Below, one piece after another: positions 1 to 6,045 of a stretch of 32,245 nucleotides of DNA (position 1 is the first letter of the stretch; each line of letters starts with the position of its first letter). Below the pieces are notes generated by a model. It was given only the letters and a program-made list of their open reading frames with translations. It ran no database searches and had not been told where the DNA came from. A program made the translations under genes and the position numbers. The DNA is taken from the IMG/VR virus record IMGVR_UViG_3300022602_000227, positions 1 to 32,245 of that record. One strand, 5' to 3'. The stretch is from a virus.

Positions 1-86
1 ATTATATATTCTGGTATAGAAATACTACTTAGTAGCCAAATCCAAAATAACGTAGATAAAATTATCCCAATAAAAAAATTTCTCAT
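1..86 (-). CDS. Partial small membrane protein, runs off the left edge
   Basis: An open frame starts at ATG 86-84 on the minus strand, 17 bases after the stop of the DUF4214-like gene, and stays open to the window edge (28 residues visible). It begins MRNFFIGIILSTLFWIWLLS, which is a typical uncleaved signal-anchor or signal peptide: one arginine followed by about 18 hydrophobic residues. No clear ribosome binding site is visible. Its position directly after a virion gene on the same strand suggests co-transcription. It could be a small membrane or exported phage protein. The rest of the gene is needed to say more. Confidence 0.45.
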   Translation of the reverse strand, partial: MRNFFIGIILSTLFWIWLLSSISIPEYI

Positions 87-103
87 TACATATTTTATAT
101 TAA

Positions 104-1021
104 TTAAGCAGGAATATAATCAATTCCGCTTGTAGACAAAACACCAGTTGTTGCTGGAGCAACACCTACTAATCCAATTGTTTGTTGGAATGTGGTAATA
201 TGTGCAGCGGCAGCCAAAAGTGCGGCTTCTGTTGTAGCACCCGTTGCCAATTGGGTAACATATGGAAGTGCCTGTGCCGGTGTTGGAGCAGTACCGACTA
301 CGTTTGTGTAAACTTGGTTTACAAAACTGGCAAAGTCACTGCCACCTGCGGCTGTGGTGAACACACTTGAACTAACGATTGCTTGAGCAACCTGAGCACT
401 GGTCTGTCCGCTGTCTTCAAGTTTGATACCAATACCTTCGTATGTTTTGCTCACAGTTCCGCCGAGGCTTGCTTTGAGCAATGCGTATACATCACCAGCA
501 GTACCAGTAATGTCAAACGCTGTGGCTTTATCTGTAAAGACAACACGCTCGTAATTTTCTAGTTTAAATGATACTTGTGTATCTAAAGCTGATGTTACAG
601 CGATGTCCTTGTTGGTAAGATCATTTACTACTGTAAAATTAGCACTTTTGTCGTTGAATGTATATGTATCAATACCAGTAGTTCCTGTTACGTCAATAAC
701 TGTATTGATAGTACCATTACCGATAGCACCTGTTCCAACTGTACCAAATGTAGCAATCTTGCCACCAGTGCCGATACTAGCAACAGTTAAGATATCATTG
801 TTGGTAGGTGCAGCACCTCCAAGGCTTGTACCTGGGATAGTGATTGTATCACCAACGGCATAACCAGTTCCTAAATTTGCTGTTTCAACAACTGTGGTGT
901 AAACACCATTGGTTTTTGTTACATCAAATTTAGCACCTGTGCCGGCACCACTTGTTGAGCCTGTTACGGCTGTGTAAGTTGCATTAACTGGCAGTTCGCC
1001 AATTGTTACTGTGATTGTCAT
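104..1021 (-). CDS. Putative virion protein with C-terminal DUF4214-like segment
   Basis: A 305-residue Gly/Thr/Ala-rich beta-type protein with very few charged residues in its N-terminal half. Residues about 49-83 contain the pattern LGTGYAVGDTITIPGTSLGG, a motif I associate with structural proteins of T4-like aquatic phages. The C-terminal part (about 228-290, FVNQVYTNVVGTAPTPAQAL onward) resembles DUF4214, a helical domain found in bacterial surface and phage proteins. An AAAGGA ribosome binding site lies eight bases before the ATG, and a near-consensus sigma70-type promoter lies at 1063-1091. No catalytic motif is visible. A structural or adhesion role is inferred from composition and domain resemblance only. 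Confidence 0.7.
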   Translation of the reverse strand: MTITVTIGELPVNATYTAVTGSTSGAGTGAKFDVTKTNGVYTTVVETANLGTGYAVGDTITIPGTSLGGAAPTNNDILTVASIGTGGKIATFGTVGTGAIGNGTINTVIDVTGTTGIDTYTFNDKSANFTVVNDLTNKDIAVTSALDTQVSFKLENYERVVFTDKATAFDITGTAGDVYALLKASLGGTVSKTYEGIGIKLEDSGQTSAQVAQAIVSSSVFTTAAGGSDFASFVNQVYTNVVGTAPTPAQALPYVTQLATGATTEAALLAAAAHITTFQQTIGLVGVAPATTGVLSTSGIDYIPA

Positions 1022-1062
1022 AAAAATTTTCCTTTATAAAAATGACTGTGTGTTAACATTTA

Positions 1063-1091
1063 ATTATACAGTGTAATCACTGAGAGGTCAA
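1063..1091 (-). promoter_or_regulatory. Sigma70-type promoter for the DUF4214-like gene
   Basis: On the minus strand TTGACC and TATAAT are separated by exactly 17 bases. The spacer ends in CTG, as at 1553-1581 and 21073-21101. It lies in the short gap between the SprT-like gene and the DUF4214-like gene and points into the latter. Confidence 0.8.
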
Positions 1092-1101
1092 GAAATTGAA
1101 A

Positions 1102-1527
1102 TTAAATATCAAGTATTTGGAAGATTTTGTTTGCCAAAATTCTTTCTTTACTGAATGCTTCCAATTCCCAAGGTTGATTAAAGTAGGTCTTGTTTACTTT
1201 CTTTCCCATCCAGTATCTAACCTGTGTGCGTCCTTTTATATCTTTTAACTGGCCACGAGCAAACTGTTTAACATGTACCATTTCGTGCGCCATGGTAACA
1301 ACAAACCTTTCTAGATCTAATCCAGAATCTAAAATCATTACAAGATCCTGTGGACCAACTTTGGTTACCATTCCGCGGCAGTCATCTGTTTTTGATAGTC
1401 TCCGCTTTGTGTAAACATCTAATTTCCATTTGCTGTTGTTTAATTTGAGTTCATTGCGAAAGAACATTAGTGTGTTGTTAACAAATGCTTCTGTGCCTTT
1501 ATTTCTAATGTTTAGTGTGATATCCAT
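1102..1527 (-). CDS. SprT-like zinc metalloprotein
   Basis: A 141-residue protein with a zincin motif HEMVH at residues 81-85 (H81 and H85 as zinc ligands, E82 as the catalytic base) and a downstream acidic segment PWELEAFS (120-127) that can supply the third ligand. Size and layout fit the compact SprT-like metallopeptidases common in T4-like aquatic phages. The zinc-ribbon tail of bacterial SprT is absent. SprT/Spartan relatives cleave proteins crosslinked to DNA, but a phage role is not established. The start is supported by a strong AGGAGG just upstream and a perfect consensus sigma70-type promoter at 1553-1581, which suggests early expression. Family confident, substrate unknown. Confidence 0.82.
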   Translation of the reverse strand: MDITLNIRNKGTEAFVNNTLMFFRNELKLNNSKWKLDVYTKRRLSKTDDCRGMVTKVGPQDLVMILDSGLDLERFVVTMAHEMVHVKQFARGQLKDIKGRTQVRYWMGKKVNKTYFNQPWELEAFSKERILANKIFQILDI

Positions 1528-1552
1528 CGATCCTCCTGTGTGTATAAGTTAT

Positions 1553-1581
1553 ATTATACAGTTCAAAATTGGTTTTGTCAA
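1553..1581 (-). promoter_or_regulatory. Perfect-consensus sigma70-type promoter
   Basis: On the minus strand TTGACA, a 17-base spacer and TATAAT match the bacterial housekeeping consensus at all twelve positions. It lies between the tmRNA terminator and the SprT-like gene, so that gene has its own promoter insulated from tmRNA transcription. It is probably used by unmodified host RNA polymerase early in infection. Confidence 0.88.
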
Positions 1582-1593
1582 TACAGGTTTTAC

Positions 1594-1618
1594 CAAAAAG
1601 AAACCCGCCGAAGCGGGT
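1594..1618 (-). terminator. Rho-independent terminator of the tmRNA gene
   Basis: The minus strand reads ACCCGC, a TTCG tetraloop, GCGGGT, then TTCTTTTT. The stem is six base pairs, closed by a stable UUCG loop, with the U-rich tract on the minus-strand side. It lies about 18 bases beyond the last hairpin of the tmRNA coding piece. Confidence 0.92.
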
Positions 1619-1656
1619 CCTGCTATTTTGGATGACAAGGTATAACTACCTCGCTA

Positions 1657-1695
1657 TTAGGCGTTTGCCGTTAATAGATATGTATCGTCGTTTGC
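1657..1695 (-). other. tmRNA tag reading frame (ANDDTYLLTANA, stop)
   Basis: Twelve codons run from the resume codon GCA (1695-1693) to TAA (1659-1657). With the alanine charged on the tmRNA itself the tag is A-ANDDTYLLTANA. The start matches the proteobacterial AAND pattern, and the bases around the resume codon (TCGCAAACGACGA) match the E. coli gene closely. The end is ANA, not the usual (L/V)AA recognised by ClpXP and ClpAP, so the fate of tagged proteins may differ. Confidence 0.9.
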
Positions 1696-1804
1696 GATTA
1701 CTTTTTGCGTGTCTACGACCGGGTCGCCCCAATCCTAACGGGTTTCACATTCCCGGATTGTCTGGTCAAATACTAATTACCCAATCGATCACCATGTCCG
1801 CCCC

Positions 1805-1921
1805 ATCAGAAGAATTCTGTCTAAGGAGCAGGTGTCGCTCTAATGTTACAGGTTCACTTGTTACTGCTTAACACCTTCACCGCACGGCTTAATGCCGGAT
1901 ACGGTACATTCAGAATTCTTT
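1805..1921 (-). other. Intervening segment of the permuted tmRNA precursor
   Basis: These 117 bases separate the CCA end from the mature 5' end of the coding piece. The ends form the ten-base-pair AAGAATTCTG stem stacked on the acceptor stem. Inside, CGGC-ATTAA-GCCG and the distant AGGTGT/ACACCT can also pair. Such segments are removed in known two-piece tmRNAs. Confidence 0.8.
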
Positions 1922-1981
1922 TGGTGGAGCGGGGGGTTTCGAAACCCCGTCTTGAATACTTTTCTTTTTCCTTCATACAAT

Positions 1982-2061
1982 CATAAATATTTGAGTAAGG
2001 TGTTAGCGGTAACTAACACCAACCCCGGGGTTACTCGGGACTGTCCTCAAATGTATTTATA
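1982..2061. promoter_or_regulatory. Inverted repeat with divergent late-promoter boxes
   Basis: The arms CATAAATATTTGAG (1982-1995) and CTCAAATGTATTTATA (2046-2061) are near-perfect inverted copies. Each carries a late box: CATAAATA on plus toward the homing endonuclease, TATAAATA on minus toward the tmRNA. Inside, GAGTAA/TTACTC (1993-1998, 2031-2036) encloses a perfect eight-base-pair hairpin GGTGTTAG-CGGTAA-CTAACACC (1999-2020) and the palindrome AACCCCGGGGTT (2021-2032). In RNA from either strand the whole element can fold. It probably is a bidirectional promoter region and may also act as RNA structure. Confidence 0.6.
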
Positions 2062-2074
2062 AGGGTTACACATC

Positions 2075-2827
2075 ATGTTCTATATTGTATATAAAACCAT
2101 CAATCTTGTCAACAACAAATTTTATATTGGGAAACATACCCAAGATTTAGATCCATATCAATTTGATGGTTATTATGGGTCCGGATCGCAGATAATAAAT
2201 GCTGTCAAAAAATACGGCAAAGAAAATTTTATAAGAGAAACTTTGTTTGTATTTAATAGCGAAGCGGAATGTTTACTCAAAGAAGAAGAAACCGTAGCAC
2301 CTCATTTAGGAAAACCATATTGTTATAATATGCGGTCGGGCGGTATAGGTGGATTTGAGCACATAAATTCTATACCAAAAGAAGACAGACCAAATATAAA
2401 GGCATATCGTCAAAAAGTTGATTCAGGTGAGATTATGGTAGGTGGGACTCAAAATTGGACCGAAGAAACCTACAACAAAGTCAGACAAACAGGTTGGTCT
2501 AAATTAGTAGAAATGGGATTGTTAAATCCTAATACTTGGGAAAATTTAACCGAAGAACAAAGAAAAGAAAGATCCGAAAACTTATCTAAAAAAGTTTCTG
2601 GTAGCAACAATGGATCTTATGGAACAAAATTCTACTACAACATAACAACAAAAGAAAAGAAACGATTTAGGCCCGAAGATATTATCCCCGACGGATGGGT
2701 AAGTTCTATAGATTATTTTGAATCAAAGAAAAAGACTCACTGGTATAACAATGGGTCTAAAAGTTTTTTACTTAAAATAGGTGATCCTAAAATTCAGCAG
2801 TTGGGGCTGGTCAAAGGAAGATTGTAA
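2075..2827 (+). CDS. GIY-YIG family homing endonuclease
   Basis: A 250-residue protein whose N terminus contains the GIY-YIG signature (YIVY at 3-6 and FYIGK at 16-20) within a nuclease domain of about 95 residues. The C-terminal half carries the segment SGSNNGSYGTKFYYN..KKRFRPEDIIPDGW, similar to the small DNA-binding repeats of phage homing endonucleases, and a second partial copy (KTHWYNNGSKSFLL) near the end. It is a free-standing gene on the plus strand, opposite to its neighbours, as expected for a mobile homing gene. Ribosome binding is weak (AAGGG nine bases before ATG). Such enzymes cut cognate alleles lacking the gene and spread by recombination. The target is not known, but the adjacent tmRNA locus is a candidate. 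Confidence 0.88.
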   Translation: MFYIVYKTINLVNNKFYIGKHTQDLDPYQFDGYYGSGSQIINAVKKYGKENFIRETLFVFNSEAECLLKEEETVAPHLGKPYCYNMRSGGIGGFEHINSIPKEDRPNIKAYRQKVDSGEIMVGGTQNWTEETYNKVRQTGWSKLVEMGLLNPNTWENLTEEQRKERSENLSKKVSGSNNGSYGTKFYYNITTKEKKRFRPEDIIPDGWVSSIDYFESKKKTHWYNNGSKSFLLKIGDPKIQQLGLVKGRL

Positions 2828-2885
2828 TACCTTTGTCCTACCAAAGTCCAGAACTCCTTCATCTTGAAGGGATTATAACTATTCT

Positions 2886-2969
2886 TTACCTATAATTCTT
2901 ATACCAATCCCATAGCCAACATCCAAATATAATGAGGACTATAAGAAAACCTAAAATAACATCATCCAT
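2886..2969 (-). CDS. 27-residue membrane micropeptide
   Basis: The frame starts at ATG 2969 with AGGGG seven to eight bases upstream. It encodes MDDVILGFLIVLIIFGCWLW then DWYKNYR and a stop. Two aspartates precede one hydrophobic helix of about 17 residues, with a WLWDW interface and a positive C terminus, which predicts an N-out/C-in single-pass peptide. It follows the foldable RNA segment on the same strand. Small phage membrane peptides include lysis regulators and superinfection or host-takeover proteins, but nothing here assigns a role. The good ribosome binding site is the main support for translation. Confidence 0.5.
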   Translation of the reverse strand: MDDVILGFLIVLIIFGCWLWDWYKNYR

Positions 2970-2990
2970 ATTATACCCCTAAAAATGTTA

Positions 2991-3076
2991 TCAGACTCCG
3001 CAGGGCCGGTGGGTCCTCTGATTAGACTGACGGGTTTCTCACCCGACTGCTATTTGCTACGCAAACATGCCCCTGC
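2991..3076 (-). ncRNA. Unassigned structured RNA candidate
   Basis: Several helices can form in one compact segment: a closing stem GCAGGG/CCCTGC (3000-3005 with 3071-3076), a hairpin TTTGC-TAC-GCAAA (3053-3065) and a hairpin CGGGT-TTCTC-ACCCG (3031-3045). TCAGA/TCTGA (2991-2995 with 3017-3021) is an alternative pairing. Local GC content is clearly higher than in the AT-rich surroundings. It lies between a sigma70-type promoter and the micropeptide on the minus strand, where a leader or regulatory RNA would sit. I could not match it to a known riboswitch, tRNA or intron core. Confidence 0.4.
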
Positions 3077-3081
3077 CAGAT

Positions 3082-3168
3082 TTACTCACCATTTTCGTGG
3101 TCTTTGAATCGTATAAGTGAGTAAACAATAACGATTCCTATAACAGCGAATAATATAGAGTATAACAT
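3082..3168 (-). CDS. Possible 28-residue membrane micropeptide
   Basis: The frame reads MLYSILFAVIGIVIVYSLIR then FKDHENGE, a single hydrophobic helix followed by a charged tail. It has no ribosome binding site, and its start codon overlaps the -10 element of the promoter at 3159-3187. It could therefore only be read from longer transcripts, or as a near-leaderless message from the AATAAATA box at 3175-3182. The protein-like hydrophobic pattern is suggestive, but support is weak. Confidence 0.3.
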   Translation of the reverse strand: MLYSILFAVIGIVIVYSLIRFKDHENGE

Positions 3169-3187
3169 AAAAATTATTTATTGTCAA
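3159..3187 (-). promoter_or_regulatory. Sigma70-type promoter of the intergenic transcript
   Basis: TTGACA (3187-3182), a 17-base spacer and TATACT (3164-3159) on the minus strand. It starts right after the stop of the M15-like peptidase gene and points into the foldable RNA and micropeptide. An AATAAATA late-like box is embedded in the spacer. Confidence 0.72.
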
Positions 3188-3188
3188 G

Positions 3189-4100
3189 TTAGGTCAATAT
3201 AGCAAGACCTGGGATAAATTGGGTAGTTGGACTAACAATCATATTAGCAACTCTATTACTTGTTTCTACTTTGGATCCATATCCACTAAAAACACTAACA
3301 TGTATCCAAATGGTATTTCCAGATTTTTCCTGTAGTAATTGATCAAAAGGTATGTTGTCACGGATCCATTTGGCTATCTCAAAGTGCTTGGCTCTGCTTA
3401 CTCCAGGGAATACCAAATCCATTGCTTGCCCAGTTCCATGTTGTTTTTGTTCATGTGCGCCACCAGGTGGGCCTTGACGAAATGTGTTGGTTACAACCAC
3501 ATTTGGAAATTGTGCCTTGATGGGTTCATAGGCATTAGAAGCAAGATTAGATAGATTATGTAAAATTTGTGGAACCGTTAATCCATATTGTGCTTTGATG
3601 TGCTTGTTGTCGCCCTTGCTTACACCAGTTACGTATTGTGAATTTACATTCATTGGCGTGGGTTGATTATTCCACAATGCCGCTTTGGTAGTAAATGTTG
3701 CTAGACTTGTGTTAGGAGTTAGCATCAAAGTATCATAAGGAATATTATTTTCGTTAAATTGACTCCAGTCTAATTTGGTAACTGTTGCGGCATTATTAGA
3801 TCCTGTGCTGTTATCTATGGGACCTACTGTAGTAGAGGTCAATGCTGTGCTGGTACTACTAATAGTACCGTTGCTGATACCTTGATTGATAATACCTTGT
3901 ATACCTGTTACACTAGAACTAGAAGCATCATCAGCATCACCCTGCTCTAAAGCATAACTTAAATCTGGAGCGGTAAGTCCAGATAAAAAAGCCGCAGTAT
4001 TAGCATGTTGTTGCCACAAGGCTATCTCTACGTTGTTTGCGTAGACATTGGGACTATGAAAAACGTCGGTTATACCAACTATACCTGGAATGACTGGCAT
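3189..4100 (-). CDS. Virion protein with C-terminal M15-like peptidase domain
   Basis: A 303-residue protein. The first about 165 residues are Ser/Thr/Asn-rich and lack recognisable motifs, like a virion attachment region. Residues about 165-270 resemble the D-Ala-D-Ala carboxypeptidase/L-alanyl-D-glutamate peptidase fold (M15): FRQGPPGG, then QHGTGQAMDL giving zinc ligands H221 and D228, and WIHVSV giving H267. This HxxxxxxD...H arrangement is diagnostic. Such domains cut peptide stems of peptidoglycan. The gene is the last of the long minus-strand block that includes other virion-type genes, which favours a tail-associated wall-cutting enzyme over a free endolysin. It follows the preceding gene by six bases and has no strong ribosome binding site, so translational coupling is likely. 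Confidence 0.75.
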   Translation of the reverse strand: MPVIPGIVGITDVFHSPNVYANNVEIALWQQHANTAAFLSGLTAPDLSYALEQGDADDASSSSVTGIQGIINQGISNGTISSTSTALTSTTVGPIDNSTGSNNAATVTKLDWSQFNENNIPYDTLMLTPNTSLATFTTKAALWNNQPTPMNVNSQYVTGVSKGDNKHIKAQYGLTVPQILHNLSNLASNAYEPIKAQFPNVVVTNTFRQGPPGGAHEQKQHGTGQAMDLVFPGVSRAKHFEIAKWIRDNIPFDQLLQEKSGNTIWIHVSVFSGYGSKVETSNRVANMIVSPTTQFIPGLAILT

Positions 4101-4106
4101 ATACTA

Positions 4107-4772
4107 TTATGGGCTAGGAACAGCATCTGATGCCGCACTAGAGGCCTGTACTGCTTTAGCTTTGATAACCTTTTCAGCATCGGCTGGTTTGAGCCAATCT
4201 GGTATTGTGATAAGATCAGAAATACTGTTGCCGATTTTCTTGAGCCACGATTTAATACCTGTGTAAACATAAGTCTGTGTTAACCAATCTGACATTTGGT
4301 TAAACAGGTTACTGCCCCAGGCTGTGACCACAGAAGTCATTTCTGTAGATTTTGCCATGATTTCACTGTTCTTGATATTTTCTTTTATGCGAGTAATAAT
4401 GCTAGGATATTGTACCGCAGGTAACTGAGCGTCAATCCGTGATTGTTCAGCATGAGCAATTAATTTATCGTTAGTTTCAATTTGATTTGTTGCCGCTACT
4501 GCTTGTATAGCAGAAGCATGTACGGTTGCTTGCGTTGAAGTTTTTGTAGAATCAGCAACATCACTAACAGCCTGTACAAGACTGTCTTGCTTATTTTTCA
4601 TCGATATCAAAGATTCATTAATTGATGCTGTTTGATCTGCTATTTTACCTAATGCGGCAGAAATCTTAAGTAACTCTGCGCTCAATAATGCGTTTTGTGC
4701 CAATATGGCAGCCGCGGCATCATCAATCAATGTTGCTGTACCAGGCCCTGTCATTGTTATAGTTGTTGGCAT
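4107..4772 (-). CDS. Coiled-coil virion protein candidate
   Basis: A 221-residue protein of unknown family. The N terminus is Gly/Thr-rich, then residues about 17-110 form a long Ala/Leu/Gln/Ser-rich helical stretch with heptad character (ILAQNALLSAELLKISAALG onward), fitting a coiled-coil oligomer. The C-terminal part is helical and amphipathic (NLFNQMSDWLTQ, GIKSWLKKIG). AGGGGA lies six bases before the ATG, and a CATAAATA late box lies at 4792-4799, so late expression is likely. It sits directly before the peptidase-bearing virion protein. A baseplate, tail or internal virion role is inferred. Confidence 0.7.
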   Translation of the reverse strand: MPTTITMTGPGTATLIDDAAAAILAQNALLSAELLKISAALGKIADQTASINESLISMKNKQDSLVQAVSDVADSTKTSTQATVHASAIQAVAATNQIETNDKLIAHAEQSRIDAQLPAVQYPSIITRIKENIKNSEIMAKSTEMTSVVTAWGSNLFNQMSDWLTQTYVYTGIKSWLKKIGNSISDLITIPDWLKPADAEKVIKAKAVQASSAASDAVPSP

Positions 4773-4791
4773 TTTTATCCCCTATTTAGAG

Positions 4792-4799
4792 TATTTATG
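4792..4799 (-). promoter_or_regulatory. T4-type late promoter box (CATAAATA)
   Basis: This minus-strand NATAAATA box lies 20 bases upstream of the coiled-coil gene start, overlapping the stop of the DUF2452-like gene. Position and sequence fit a gp55-type late promoter. Confidence 0.6.
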
Positions 4800-5286
4800 C
4801 GACAGGATTTCCGTCAGAGTCTGTTTCCATCCAAGTATGGTCTCCCATGTACCTAACTCTTGTTATATAATCATAATTAACAGGTTTTCCTGTGTTCCAA
4901 TCATCGGGACCGTGACTGGTTAAAATGGTCTTGTTTAGTCTAGTATCAACTGCTAACCAATAGCATTGACCCAGCACAACCTGGAACTGATATTCAGCGG
5001 CATAAACCATGTCAGTTACCTCAAGTCTACGTTTTATATCAGCGGCCTGTTTTTGTAGTACAGCGACCAATTCCATAATACGATCATATTCTTGCTGGGC
5101 ATAGATCCTAGCATGATTGATCATTACATCTTTTTGTTTGGTAACAGGAACTAGATCAAATTTAAAGCCGCCGGCTTCTGTGGCGTAGGGCATGATGTTT
5201 TTATTAAAAAATGGAACAACAACTCCTCCCATTTCTACATCATAACTGTCTTTGCCTTTTGATAAGTTACTGTTAACTTTTGCCAT
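4795..5286 (-). CDS. DUF2452-like conserved protein
   Basis: A 163-residue protein resembling DUF2452. The core runs from FKFDLVPVTKQKD (about 42-54) through a helix with EYDRIMELVAVLQKQA and DIKRRLEVTDMVYAAEYQFQ to VVLGQCYWLAVDT and the closing SHGPDDW (about 120-130). The function of the family is unknown; it occurs in T4-like aquatic phages and some bacteria. The start codon overlaps the stop of the Sm-like gene by one base (TAATG), which indicates translational coupling. Family assignment is from memory of the motif pattern. Confidence 0.7.
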   Translation of the reverse strand: MAKVNSNLSKGKDSYDVEMGGVVVPFFNKNIMPYATEAGGFKFDLVPVTKQKDVMINHARIYAQQEYDRIMELVAVLQKQAADIKRRLEVTDMVYAAEYQFQVVLGQCYWLAVDTRLNKTILTSHGPDDWNTGKPVNYDYITRVRYMGDHTWMETDSDGNPVA

Positions 5287-5573
5287 TATGCTAACGCAAT
5301 TCCTGTTGTACCTTGCGTATACTGTTTGGCGGCTTCAGTTTTACTTTCTACAATAAAAAATGTATTGGCCTTGCTTAATACAATATGATCTTCTTTGCCT
5401 AAAAATACCCAAGGAATCATTCCTAACCCTTGTCTATCCATGGTCAATGCCATTGGACGATTAATGGTAATTGTGTTATCATCTTCTCCGTCAAATCTGG
5501 CAATGATTTCATCACCATTAATAAGTTTGATGCTTACTACATCTCCTGAACTGAATCCTTTGTTGATTAACAT
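5286..5573 (-). CDS. Small Sm-like beta-barrel protein
   Basis: The start is taken at ATG 5573 because AAAGGA lies just upstream; an in-frame ATG at 5600 lies inside the preceding gene. The 95-residue protein begins MLINKGFSSGDVVSIKLING, followed by DEIIARFDGEDDNTITINRP, a pattern like the first strands of an Sm/LSm fold (GDxVxIxLxxGxxxxGxF). The C terminus ends in TQGTTGIALA. LSm-like small proteins of this type recur in T4-like aquatic phages without an assigned role. RNA binding is possible but not shown. It is translationally linked with both neighbours. Confidence 0.7.
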   Translation of the reverse strand: MLINKGFSSGDVVSIKLINGDEIIARFDGEDDNTITINRPMALTMDRQGLGMIPWVFLGKEDHIVLSKANTFFIVESKTEAAKQYTQGTTGIALA

Positions 5574-5586
5574 ATATTTCCTTTTT

Positions 5587-6045
5587 TTAATCTTCGCCAA
5601 TTAATTTTTCCATTAATTTATAATGGTCGTATGCTTTTTTAAGTGCCGCGTATTTTTCAAGTTTAGCAGGGTCTGGTTGTAGTATCGCAAGCCTATCATG
5701 AATGGCTTCTATCATTTTTCCAAGACTTTGTCCTTTCCATAGGATATCGCCGTCAAAACTGGCATCACCTTTGACATCTATTGAGTTGGTTGATTGCGTT
5801 GTTGCGATAGTATTTGACCAAGTGGGATTACTATTACTGCCATTTGAGTATAAGAAACTGCCCGAAGGACTTAACCCTCCGCCAATTACACCAATACTGC
5901 TGTAATAACTCGAGGTCGATGATAAAGAAACAGTATAACTTGGAGATGAATACAAATCAGTTGGTAATGTAACTGTGCTTATATCAACGGGCTCTTGTAT
6001 ATCGGTAATAGATATTACATCATCTATTGTTGTGTCATCATCCAT
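5587..6045 (-). CDS. Hypothetical virion-associated protein
   Basis: A 152-residue protein when started at ATG 6045, which has GAGG upstream and overlaps the glutaredoxin stop. Residues about 25-95 are Ser/Thr/Tyr/Gly-rich and of low complexity. The C-terminal part (about 105-152) is helical, with DILWKGQSLGKMIEAIHDRL then AILQPDP and KLIGED at the end. The segment IEAIHDRLAILQPDP recurs in unannotated proteins of T4-like aquatic phages. The phrase GDILWKGQSLG looks like a short beta-strand repeat of fibre-type proteins. Function unknown; a structural role is inferred from composition and gene order. Confidence 0.6.
   Translation of the reverse strand: MDDDTTIDDVISITDIQEPVDISTVTLPTDLYSSPSYTVSLSSTSSYYSSIGVIGGGLSPSGSFLYSNGSNSNPTWSNTIATTQSTNSIDVKGDASFDGDILWKGQSLGKMIEAIHDRLAILQPDPAKLEKYAALKKAYDHYKLMEKLIGED

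Larger units (their letters stand above)
1636..1985 (-). ncRNA. ssrA: Circularly permuted (two-piece) tmRNA
   Basis: The gene order is permuted. The acceptor piece comes first (3' end GCTCCACCA at 1930-1922, with encoded CCA), then an intervening segment (1921-1805), then the coding piece starting GGGGCGG at 1804-1798. GGGGCGG pairs with CCGCTCC (1932-1926) over seven base pairs with G.U at the third pair, the alanine identity element G3.U70. Discriminator A, a T-arm (GGGG TTTCGAAA CCCC, 1948-1933) and a D-loop-like TCGATTGGG are present. The resume codon GCA at 1695 opens the tag ANDDTYLLTANA, and the hairpin CGAGGTA-GTTA-TACCTTG (1653-1636) follows. AAGAATTCTG/CAGAATTCTT (1920-1911 with 1819-1810) pair ten bases and close the intervening segment, as expected for a processed permuted precursor. 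tmRNA with SmpB rescues stalled ribosomes. The 5' boundary is approximate and the P2 helix was not resolved by eye. Confidence 0.94.
2828..3188. other. Intergenic region with a minus-strand transcription unit
   Basis: No long ORF is present. On the minus strand this 361-base stretch holds a sigma70-type promoter (3159-3187), an ORF of 28 codons overlapping it, a foldable segment (2991-3076), and a 27-codon micro-ORF with good ribosome binding (2969-2886). Short hairpins near 2831-2871 (CTTTG/CAAAG and CCTTCA/TGAAGG) lie just after the homing endonuclease stop but have no T-run. I see no clear terminator. Confidence 0.5.

Noticed and set aside
1569-1871. A 100-codon plus-strand open frame across the tmRNA
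   Set aside because: It lies antisense to the tmRNA coding piece and intervening segment, has no ribosome binding site and reads as a random basic peptide. The RNA gene explains the open frame.
2985-3090. Group I intron core or hammerhead ribozyme
   Set aside because: I looked because a homing endonuclease is close by. The conserved P7 bases and the CUGAUGA/GAAA ribozyme core are absent, and no split gene flanks the region.
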